Source of the DNA: Adiantum capillus-veneris
Taxonomy: Eukaryota > Streptophyta > Polypodiopsida > Polypodiales > Pteridaceae
Direction of reading: 5' to 3'
Length of the DNA stretch: 64,000 bases
Assembly: GCA_014529385.2 (NCBI GenBank)
Contig: CM043951.1
Span: forward strand, 110,250,469 to 110,314,468
In this document: positions 21,601 to 30,389 of the stretch, piece after piece
Layout of the letters: every line of letters begins with the position of its first letter
Numbering within the stretch: position 1 is the stretch's first letter
Notes under the pieces: model-generated
Database searches by the model: none
Told to the model about the DNA's origin: nothing
Seen by the model: only the letters and a program-made list of their open reading frames with translations
Translations under genes and position numbers: made by a program

Positions 21601-23395
21601 AGAAGGGCATGCCATAGCATATGAGAGCCAAAGGCTCAATGGTGATGAACGAGTCTTGGGAATTTATGAGAAAGAGCTTTTAGCTGTTCTACATGCCCTA
21701 GACACATGGAAGCACTACCTATTGGGGACTCCATTTATCCTACGAACCGACCACCAAAGTCTCAAGTATTTCATGACGCAAACCAAGCTTTCTGACAAAC
21801 AAATGAGGTGGGCAAATTTTCTTTCGCAATTTAATTTTCATATTGCTCACATAGCTGGTAAGCACAATCAAGTTGCCGATGCACTTTCACGACGACCAAA
21901 AGTTAATGCGGTGTCTATAGCTACTCACAATGATCTATCCTCTATGATAGATGAGTATGCTACTAACCCTGACTTTAGAGACATAATGTCAGCCCTTGCT
22001 TTGGGGAAGAAAGAGGAACCATTCACCTTGCAGGATGGTTATCTTCTTCACGGCAATAGGCTATGTGTTACCCATTCCCTTCGTGAGAAGGTTATGTATG
22101 AATCCCATCCTCCTCCATATGCAGGGTATAGAGGTATTCAACCTACTCTCCGAGGAGTAGAGACGTATTTCTATTGGCCTACCATGAAAGTGGACATACA
22201 AGAGTATGTTTCAAAATGTGTAGTATGCCAAAAGACCAAGTATGATAGAGGGAAGCAACCTGGATTACTCCAGCCATTGCCTATTCCAAATTCACCATGG
22301 GAGAGTATATCCATGGATTTCATCTTTGGATTACCCAAGTCTATCCATGGGAATACAGGAATATGGACAATAGTCGACAGGTTTAGCAAGCAAGCACATT
22401 TTATTCCTGTCAAAAAGACTATTAAGGCACATCAAATGGCAACTCTCTTCATATCTCAGATTTTCAAACACCATGGATTACCCACATCCATCGTGTCAGA
22501 TAGAGATCCTAGAATGACCAGTAATTTCTGGAAAGGTCTCTTTGAAAATCTAGGAACAAGATTGAATTTCTCTTCGGCCTATCACCCACAAACGGATGGC
22601 CAAAGTGAGATAGCCAATCTTACGATACTCGATCTACTCAAGACTTATGTTACCGAAGTAGATCAACGCTCACAATGGGAAAAGTATTTACCGCTAGTAG
22701 AGTATGCCTACAATAATACTGTACATACTTCTACGAGCAAAGCACCTTTCGAGATCATAGAAGGAAGACCTAAAAGTCCCTTGCTACTGAAAGTACATGG
22801 GAAAATCTTCGCCGCCGATGAGTATAGCCGTGACCTACAAGAATCTTTTCAAAAGATTAGGGAGGCTATAGCCATCTCTCAACAAAGGCAAAAAGTTGCT
22901 GCTGATAAGCACAGAAGAGCCTTAATGTTCAAAGAAAATGATTGGGTCTTACTCAAGTTTCCTAAGGCTCGATTAAGGCAAACGACGGGAAAAAATCCTA
23001 CGGGCCATCAAAAGTATTATGCTAAACTAGCAAAAAGATACTATGGTCCTTTCCAAATCTTGAAGCCTATCAATGAGACGGCTTATCAACTCAAGTTGCC
23101 CAACCATTGGCTTATACACAATGCCTTTCATGTAAGCTTACTTAAGCCCTACAAAGGAGAGCCACCAATTGAACCAATTATTGAAGACCCTCCCGAAGTT
23201 GAAGACCAAGAAGAGGTGCTACAACCCGAAGCTATCCTTCGGCATGAAGACAAGGTACTAAGACATGGTAAGATTATCCGACGGTATCTTATTAAGTTCA
23301 AAAATTATCCTTTTGAAGATGCTAAATGGATGCAAGGAGTACAACTTAAGGATAGTATGAACCTTGTCAATGCTTACAATGCTACATTAGAGTAA
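18614..23395 (+). CDS. Gypsy-2 Gag-Pol polyprotein, intact single ORF (1593 aa)
   Basis: One uninterrupted frame from the first ATG after the leader. Order: Arg/Ser-rich N-terminal region (about residues 60-185); Gag core; CCHC knuckle CFKCGEQGHGYRSC (430-443); aspartic protease DPGS (about 489); reverse transcriptase with YRMCVDYRALN (about 733) and catalytic FFDD (about 836-839); RNase H with its acidic set (CDAC, YEKELLA, LRTDHQ, VADALS); integrase with zinc region (about 1160-1205) and DDE residues in MDFIFG, SDRDP and DGQSE (about 1235-1331); and a C-terminal chromodomain-like stretch (RRYLIKFKNYPFEDAKW, about 1550-1570). RT-RH-INT order is gypsy. The chromodomain-like end places it near the chromoviruses. 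Odd point: the second zinc His of integrase is Tyr (AGYRG for AGHxG), possibly one C-to-T change. Otherwise it looks coding-competent. Confidence 0.95.
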   Translation: MADNNQESRMNIDSFDFAHEGANDDAPMFVNYLVTRLQQAMGNPTLQAEVTQQLRAYGISLPLQEERELRRPLEETPKRRLSPIREEESKEKESNESLSSSEDVAPRRRRSRRSPTPPKRKRATHSPSPHHSQRQERKQRKKRARKRSPSSPSSSPSFSSDESYGYSPREYKRGGHRKSFPAWRRSQKLKKFKEGGKSISFLTYDGTFGATDKVLAFIQQFDAAFGDEGFTESSKLRHVAMHFQKSARQWWASLRGNGEAPKTWKTLRVSIMKKFLPSDTKDKVLTEWRGLKLLSHESINKYVDKFWDLHLKATVFQKIDFAEQRQQFCAGLPEEMAEYINSQRPGTITEVIHHTMVASRINFHQGARRNVKPMENKDKNDAKGKSNAQNNSQGTSSNNNNNRSKEKGVYKGKNKLSPEELEAFRKDHKCFKCGEQGHGYRSCPKKNTRNETPRASTIEAPKEDAHCKGSSLSYAWGKVREHDAFILFDPGSTLNFISIELATKLGIQAFEMGDIVTADAAFKGQQASVTPLIGKLRLHVQSYVDKEDFFISPLQHQDVILGAPWFDRMAANMKFPERRIYFTYRGKNMYVDASERGRTIPLVNPLSFDKSMKSSVSAYMIYVKESLKANNVSSNENDRNQEELDLSTFLKGFQDVFIDDIPMDLPPKRGDADHRIELLPGSSPPNKPPYRVSQAQQEEIMRQVQELVDKGMVRPSSSPFCSPVLLVQKKDGTYRMCVDYRALNHITIKNRFPVPRVEDLFDKLQGSTYFSRIDLKSGYHQIRIVDEDILKTAFRTTFGLYEYLVMPFGLTNAPATFNRLMEKICRPYQKFNGVFFDDIIIYSKSLEEHKQHLQVIFQALRENKLFLNQKKSEFFLQEIQYLGHIISHDGILMDPSKLEVIKSWPNPRNLHELRSFIGMCAYYRRFIAKFSQVAGPLHDLTKKNVKFVWTAKEQNAFEKLKEKLTSQPVLVLPDLSKPFEVQCDACGDCLGAVLLQEGHAIAYESQRLNGDERVLGIYEKELLAVLHALDTWKHYLLGTPFILRTDHQSLKYFMTQTKLSDKQMRWANFLSQFNFHIAHIAGKHNQVADALSRRPKVNAVSIATHNDLSSMIDEYATNPDFRDIMSALALGKKEEPFTLQDGYLLHGNRLCVTHSLREKVMYESHPPPYAGYRGIQPTLRGVETYFYWPTMKVDIQEYVSKCVVCQKTKYDRGKQPGLLQPLPIPNSPWESISMDFIFGLPKSIHGNTGIWTIVDRFSKQAHFIPVKKTIKAHQMATLFISQIFKHHGLPTSIVSDRDPRMTSNFWKGLFENLGTRLNFSSAYHPQTDGQSEIANLTILDLLKTYVTEVDQRSQWEKYLPLVEYAYNNTVHTSTSKAPFEIIEGRPKSPLLLKVHGKIFAADEYSRDLQESFQKIREAIAISQQRQKVAADKHRRALMFKENDWVLLKFPKARLRQTTGKNPTGHQKYYAKLAKRYYGPFQILKPINETAYQLKLPNHWLIHNAFHVSLLKPYKGEPPIEPIIEDPPEVEDQEEVLQPEAILRHEDKVLRHGKIIRRYLIKFKNYPFEDAKWMQGVQLKDSMNLVNAYNATLE

Positions 23396-23755
23396 GCAAA
23401 TGTACAAATTTCTTTTAAATAACTCATGTTTTTGTCTTATATGACTAGTCCTCTTTTTAATTGTGCACAAAATTTAACTAGTATGCATGCTTAGAATCAT
23501 GTTTGTGATGACGACGTCTCTCAAACACCAAGTGGAATTTGTCACTCTACTTTGGGAGAATAAAATGGACTAAAGAGCAGACATGCTTGCGGCAGCTATG
23601 TCTCCCAAGCACCAAATGGATTAGTCATCCATCTTGGAAAGATGTCATAGGGTAAAAAGGGATCCTTTACCCGCTAAGTACGATTGACTAATGACTAAGA
23701 CTTTATCTTTTCTACCTCATAGTCGAGGACGACTATGATTTCAAGAGAGAGGTAA
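23396..23755 (+). other. Gypsy-2 3' untranslated region and polypurine tract
   Basis: 360 bp without genes. It contains two related ~60-bp segments around caccaagtggaatttgtcactc (about 23528) and caccaaatggattagtcatcc (about 23620). The tract AAGAGAGAGG (23743-23752) lies directly upstream of the 3' LTR and fits the primer for plus-strand synthesis. Confidence 0.75.
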
Positions 23756-25364
23756 TGTCATAAAATCTAATATCTAACTAACCCAAATGATTTTCTCATA
23801 TTAAATTGATCACTTAATGTGGGAGAATAAACGGGAACAAGTGTTAAGATATAGGTATGTGCTTATAGATCTATCTCAACACGGGGCCAATGGTAAAGGG
23901 GCCCAAAAGGGAGATAGTCTATCAAAGAGCAAGGCTAACCAATGGAGCATAAGACCTTAGGGTTAGCTTCATTGAAGACCTCCAATAAATGTGTGTAAAA
24001 GTCCTTTGACCTTAAGTAAGCTAGGGCTGAGCTTGAGGTGGGAACCCGGCCCAAGCTCGAGGTTCTTGTCATGCTTGAGGTGTTTTTCATGCTTGAGGTG
24101 CTTGATTAAGATGCTTGGGTGCTTTACTGGCTCCATGCTTGAGGTGCTTGACTTGCTGCATGATTAAAGTACTTGAGGTGCCTTGAGAAGCTTGCCTGAG
24201 ATGCTTGTGGGAACACCCCCTAGTTCAAGTGCTTTGTCATGCTTGGTGAGTAAGGTGCTTGATCACCTAAAAGTCAAAAGCATTCCTACAAGAGGGGGGG
24301 CGAGCCCTTTTCCTAGGGGCTAGAGAGAGAACACCCACTCACACACACAAGGGAAGCCCAACTTGAAGAGGCAGCAAGGACACATGTCAGGCCCCTACCC
24401 ATGTTACCTTCATGTGTTGCTTGAAGCCTATTGGCTAGGCTTCAAAGGGGTCCAATGATAAATTACATGAATTATCTAATTGTTTTATCATTTATCAAGT
24501 CCTCTCTCTCAAAGGGGAAAGGGGGACACTTGTCCCAAGGCTACCCATGTTGCTTGTAATGGCTCTTGCTTGTGATTGGCTAGGCCTGGAGGGGTCCAAT
24601 GAGCTTCAGGCATGAGCTACAAGGGGGGGTCGACCCAAGCAAGCTAGGGGGGTGCCTAGGGGGTATACTCACCCACACACACTCACAAGCACTCTCTTTT
24701 TTGTGTGATATGCAAAGTGCAAGAGCTCCCTCTCCAAGCAAGTAGAGGTTGAGAGCCTACACCAACACTCTTGGCTATGGAGTGCAAATCCAACCAAGAG
24801 CCATGCTTCAATGCTTAAGCTTGCCACATCCTTCTTCTTCATTACTATGCTATTATGTATGCTAGCAACAAGAGTATGATAAGTGAGGAACTAATTCTTT
24901 CTCCTATGAAATGTTTCTTCTTCCTCTTCCCTACCCTCATTCCCTGCTAGCTCTCTCCACCTTCGAAGGTGTTTGAGGTCTTGGGACTGAGGCTTGGGAT
25001 AGTTAAAGCTTTCTTCAAGTTTATGTTATGTTTGTGGTGCATGAAGCCTTCCATCTTCATGGCATCACCTAGGTCACAAGGAACACAAAGACTGTATTGT
25101 AACAAGTCTCTCTTTATGGGAGAAATCATAATACAAATGCCTATTGGAGGGGGGACCGGCTCCACATAGATCCGGTCCTCAATTGTTGTCATGTTCTCTA
25201 AACTCTCTCTCTTGCAAAAGTATTGTCTATGCCAAGTTAACTAATTGCTATGATTATGTTGCTATCTTCAATTATGTCTACCCGCTATGCTCACAAAATC
25301 ATTTCTTGAAAGTACTCTCATTAAATTCCTCTATTCTCAAATTGAATAGGCAAATTCCATTACA
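23756..25364 (+). repeat. Gypsy-2 3' LTR
   Basis: 1609 bp, nearly identical to 16589-18198. Visible differences include tttct/tatct near the start, a one-base loss in gatgcttg(a)ggtg, and single changes in the stretch around 24060-24660. Confidence 0.95.
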
Positions 25365-28300
25365 CAAACATGGAAAGAATCAAGATCTACCATGTCTCCA
25401 AGATGCTAGGCTCCATTGAAACACCCTAAAACCATGAAATTTTGTACATGGGTTACATTCAAGGTCTACCACTTGTCTAACGTATTATACCTAGTAGCAT
25501 GAGTGGTTTGGTCTTAAGATTCACCACTTATCCACTCTATGTCATTATATTAAGAAGAACTGGGTGTTAAGATCCACCACTTTTCCAACCTATAAGGGTA
25601 TATCTTAAATTGTATCATTCACCACTTGTCAAGGTCCATCACCACTTTTCCAACCTATAAGGTTATATCTTGAATGATATTTTTTCTCATCACTTGTAAT
25701 GCCCATGCTATGTTTTACAAAGGGGTTTTGTTCCAAGATCCACCACTTGTCCAAGCTAACTCTATTGAAACATAGAGAGAAGCAAAGGTCCACCACTTGT
25801 CCAAGATAGGCTCCATTGAAACATGGAGAGAAGGATGCTCCACCATTTCTCCAAGATAGGTTCCATTGAAACATTGAGAGAAGCAATCTCCACCATGTCT
25901 CCAAGCTAGGCTCCATTGAAATACCCTAAACCCATAATTTTGTACATGAGGGGTTTACATTCAAGGTCCACCACTTGTCCAACCTGTAGCACGAGTGGTT
26001 TGGTCTATCCCTAGTAGCACGAGTGGTTTGGTCTCAAGATTTACCACTTGTACACTCTATGTCATTATATTAAGAATAACAATGTGTTAAGGTCCACCAC
26101 TTGTCCAACCTATAAGGTTATATCTTAAATGGTATCCTTTCTCGCCACTTGAAATGCCCATGATATGTTTTACATGGGAGTTTCATTCCAAGATCCACCA
26201 CTTGTCCAACCTAACCATATTCAAACATAGAGAGAAATAAAGGTCCACGACGTGTCCAAGCTAGGCTCCATTGAAACATGGAGAGAAGGAACCTCCACTG
26301 TTTCTCCTAGATAGGCTCCAGTGAAACATGGAGAGAAGTAAGCTCCACCATGTCTCCAAGATGCTAGGCTCCATTGAAATACCCAATACCCATGATATTT
26401 TGTACATGGGGGGTTTACATTCAAGGTCCACCACTTGTCCAACCTATTATCCCTAGTAGGTTTGGTCTCATGATTCACCACTTGTCCACTCTATGTCATT
26501 ATATTAAGAGAAATTGGGTGTTAAGGTCCACCACTTGTCCAACCTATAATATTATAGCTTGAATGGTATTTTTTCTCACCACTTGTAATGCCCATGACAT
26601 GATTTACATGGGGGTTTTGTTCCAAGGTCCACCACTTGTCCAAGCTAACTCTATTGAAACATAGAGAGAAACAAAGGTCCACCACTTTTCCAAGCTAGGC
26701 TGCATTGAAACATGGACCTTAATACCAAATTATTTCTAGTAGCATGAGTGATATTTTGTACATGGGGGGTTTACATTCAAGGTCCACCACTTGTCCAACC
26801 TATTTTTCCTAGTAGGTTTGGTCCCAAGTTCACCACTTGTCTACTCTATGTCATTATATTAAGAATAATTGGGTGTTAAGGTCCACCACTTGTCCAACCT
26901 ATAAGGTTATATATTGAATGGTATTTTTTCTCACCACTTGTAATGCCCATGATATGTTTTACATGGGGGTTTTGTTCCAAGGTCCACCGCTTTTCCAAGA
27001 TAACTCTATTCAAACATAGAGAGAAACAAAGGTCCACCACTTGTCCAAGCTAGGCTCCATTGAAACATGGAGAGAATGATGCTCCACCATTTATCCAAGA
27101 TAGGCTCCATTGAAACATGGAGAGAAGCAAGCTTTACCATGTTTCCAATCTAGGCTCCATTGAAACACTCTAGGGGGTTTTATTTCAAGGCCCACTACTT
27201 GTTTAACCTATTATCCCTAGTATCATGAGTGGTTTGGTTTCAAGATTCACCACTTGTACACTCTATGTCATTATATTAAGAATAACAATGTGCTAAGGTC
27301 CACCACTTGTCCAACCTATAAGGTTATATCTTAAATGGTATCCTTTCTCGAAATTGAAATGCCCATGATATGTTTTACATGGGAGTTTCATTCCAAGATC
27401 CACCACTTGTCCAAGCTAACCATATTCAAACATAGAGAGAAAGAAAGGTCCACTACTTGTCCAAGCTAGGCTCCATTGAAACATGGAGAGAAGGAACCTC
27501 CACCATTTCTCCTAAATAGGCTCCATTAAAACATGGAGAGAAGTAAGTTCCACCATGATGCTAGGCTCCATTGAAATACGCAAAACCCATGATATTTTGT
27601 ACATGGGGGATTTACATTCAAGGTCAACCACTTGTCCAGCCTATTATCCCTAGTAGGTTTGGTCTCACGATTCACCATTTTTCCACTCTATGTCATTATA
27701 TTAAGCGGAATTGGGTGCTAAGGTCCACCACTTGTCCAACCTATAAGGTTATACCTTGAATGGTATTTTTTCTCACCACTTGTAATGCCCATGACATGCT
27801 TTACATGGAGGTTTTGTTCCAAGGTTCACCACTTGTCCAAGCTAATTCTATTGAAACATAGAGAGAAACAAAGGTCCACCACTTGTCCAAGCTAAGCTCC
27901 ATTGAAACATGGACCTTAATACCAAATTATTCCTAGTAGCATGAGTGATATTTTGTACATGGGGGGTTTGCATTCAAGGTCCACCACTTGTCCAACCTAC
28001 TTTTCCTAGTAGGTTTGGTCGCAAGATTCACCACTTGTCCACTCTATGTCATTATATTAATAATAATTGGGTGTTAAGGTCCACCATTTTTCCAACCTAT
28101 AAGGTTATATATTGAATGGTATTTTTTCTCACCACTTGTAATGTCCATGATATGTTTTACATGGGGGTTTTGTTCCAAGGTCCACCACTTGTCCAAGCTA
28201 AATCTGTTCAAACATAGAGAGAAACAAACGTCCACCACTTGTCCAAGCTAGGCTCCATTGAAACATGGAGAGAATGATGCTCCACCATTTATCCAAGATA

Positions 28301-28510
28301 GACTCCATTGAAACATGGAGAGAAGTAAGCTCCACCATGTCTCCAAGATGCTAGAGTCCATTGAAATACCCAAAACCCATGATCCTTTGTACATGGGGGG
28401 TTTACATTTAAGGTCCACCACTTGTCCAACCTATTATCCCTAGTAGCATGAGTGGTTTGGTCTCAGGATTCACCACTTGTCCACTCTATATCATTATATT
28501 AAGAAAAATT
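25365..28510. repeat. tccaccacttgtccaagct repeat field, part 2, with ~1.2 kb higher-order units
   Basis: Continuation of the field split by Gypsy-2. Blocks 'tattttgtacatggggg' (near 25931, 26389, 26752, 27587, 27948, 28377) recur with 360-460 bp spacing, and the pattern itself repeats: 26389 to 27587 and 26752 to 27948 are both about 1.2 kb apart. The marker 'aagaataacaatgtg' recurs near 26072 and 27278. Thus ~45-bp subunits form ~0.4 kb blocks, which form a ~1.2 kb tandem higher-order repeat. No coding. Confidence 0.85.
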
Positions 28511-28871
28511 GGGTTTCCATATCTAAATGGATCTTTTCTTGGATAAGTGATAGACCTTGAGACCTAAATATTCATTCTACACTAGAGCATTGGTTAAGCC
28601 TTATGCACTTCAAGCATACCTTTAACAACAAGTACTAGCTATTAGTTGACTTAAGTCTAGTTGAACTCCATGGTATTGAGACTAAGAGAGAGTGTAGCAT
28701 AAAAAAGAGTCAGGATTTTAATTTGACTTTCTTTCTATTACTGAGTAGATCATAGATGGATTTTGGTATCTAATAAAACCTTAGGGTAGACAATGTAAAA
28801 CTCATGTCTATTGTTGTGTTTGCATTAAGTGTTCTTGTTCTTTAATTTCAAAATCATTACAGAAAAATGGA
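28511..28871. other. Unassigned spacer before the FCP1-like gene
   Basis: No repeats of the neighbouring field and no gene. The end (…aaatcattacag, to 28861) would serve as a splice acceptor for the following ORF, which starts ten bases later, so this may be an old intron or 5' flank. Confidence 0.45.
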
Positions 28872-29627
28872 TTGGCTATATGCTGGCATAAATTGAAGAA
28901 AACTATTGAATTACCCATCCAACCTCCTCCAAGACCTTGCCCAAGGAATCAATCACCTCCTTATCACCTACCACTTGCTTTCAAGGAAATCAAAAGAGTA
29001 CTTATCTTGGATCTAGAGGGGTTACTTTTCAAGACAATTGAAATGAAACATGGAGATTCTATGCCAGCTTGGGCTCAACACATGTGACTTGTGGAGGATA
29101 AAGATGAAGTTTATCATGTGGTGCGACCAGACGCACAAAGTTTTTTGGATTTTTGTGCTGAATACTTTGTTCTATGGATATGGAGTTGCTATAACTTAAC
29201 AAGGGTGCAACGCATCACACAAAAATGTTTTCCTGAGCAGTATACCAAGTTTAAGGTGTTTATGAGTAACAAAAATTACCAAAATCCAAATATCATGTTA
29301 GGATTTACAAGGGTTTATCACAAAAATTTGAGTGATATTTGGAAGATATTTGAGGATTTGGATGCAAACAATACCTTAATTTTTTATGACACTCCATATA
29401 GGGTGATGTGGAACATGCCAGGGACATATCTTATATTTCCAAAGATGTGGAGGCAAACTTCCGAGCAACTTCAAAACTTCTTGCAGAGAACCATAACTCC
29501 ATGGTTGGTAGGATGGTTGTATGCAAGAGATAAGAGAGTCTATACATACAACACAATTGTAAATCAGTACAGTGATTCTGAGACAAATTATGTCCTTGGT
29601 GTGTACTTGTCAACACGAAAGCATTGA
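28872..29627 (+). pseudogene. FCP1/NLI-interacting-factor-like (HAD) phosphatase, interrupted by one stop
   Basis: Two ORFs in the same frame separated by a single TGA (29085-29087) together give about 250 codons. The first contains KRVLILDLEGLLFKT, the motif I region of FCP1-homology/NIF phosphatases (normally DLDG; here the second Asp is Glu). The second contains RPDAQSFLDFCAEYFVLWIWSC, matching the 'RP...FL......vgiWtS' block, and later NNTLIFYDTPYRVMWNMPG, matching 'nTllvDDsP....nP.n'. These enzymes are Mg-dependent HAD phosphatases of nuclear proteins. The Asp-to-Glu change, loss of one Asp in the third motif and the stop suggest a non-catalytic relic. It lies in a repeat-free island of about 1.8 kb. 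The call rests on motif memory. Confidence 0.6.
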
Positions 29628-30389
29628 ATAAATATGGCCATAAGATGTTTTTTTTATTCTAGTGTGTATCTTTCAACATTTGTATAATTTGATATAGTCT
29701 TTTTTTTAAAAAAACAAAGGTGTGTCAATTTTATGAACACTTCAATGGAGTGCACCCTACTCTAAGGGGACTTCAATGTACTATTGGAGTGCATCCTATT
29801 GTAAGGGGACTCTGATGTATTGCTAGAGTGCACCCAAATTTTTGGGGATTCATTTTTTATTTGATTGGGGCCTATGTTGGGTCATATAGTAAAAGAAATT
29901 CATTTGTTGTCAATTCATATCGAGGTTGCATTTATTTGTAACTATGAGAGAATTGATGTTTGATGTCAAAATAGAACTTGTAAGTGTGGATCAGAGAATT
30001 CTTAGACTTTAATATGTGAGAGGGATCTTTTTCTTGGGCACAAATATTTGCTTCAAAAATTTTGTCTTTGCATACTTTATGTGAAAGAGTTTTAGAACTT
30101 AAAAGACTTTGAAAAGAAAACTATGGAATCTAAGTGCATGTATTCTTGAATGTCTTAAAAGTTGATGTATACATACATGTCGCCTTGATGAAGATTTAGA
30201 TCTGACAAGATGAAAAGCTAGAATTCTTGGACGTTACCTTTGTCAATTTGGTAATAAAATATTTAACTTTCTTTTCGTATGGGTGGAAAATATATTATTA
30301 TGTGCATTTGGAACCTAATTGCTTGACCTTAAAACCAAGATTCCTATGTTATTTTTTCATATACTTTTTTGTAATGAATTAAGATTTTG
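29628..30389. other. 3' flank of the FCP1-like gene
   Basis: AT-rich, no ORF of note. It includes the 39-bp tandem repeat at 29747-29840. The tccaccacttgtcc repeat field restarts at about 30390. Confidence 0.5.
29747..29840 (+). repeat. 39-bp tandem repeat
   Basis: About two and a half units beginning ggagtgcaccctactctaa (29747), ggagtgcatcctattgtaa (29786) and agagtgcaccc (29825). Spacing is exactly 39 bp. Confidence 0.85.

Larger units (their letters stand above)
16589..25364 (+). mobile_element. Gypsy-2, full-length young Ty3/gypsy LTR retrotransposon (chromovirus-like)
   Basis: LTRs at 16589-18198 and 23756-25364, both TG...CA (TGTCATAA to CCATTACA). They are flanked by a 4-bp direct repeat CAAA (16585-16588; 25365-25368); the fifth base differs. 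A tRNA-iMet primer site follows the left LTR and a purine tract precedes the right LTR. The internal region carries one uninterrupted polyprotein gene. The two LTRs differ at only about seven substitutions and one single-base gap by eye (~0.5%), so insertion was recent. It sits inside the tccaccacttgtcc repeat field. Confidence 0.95.
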
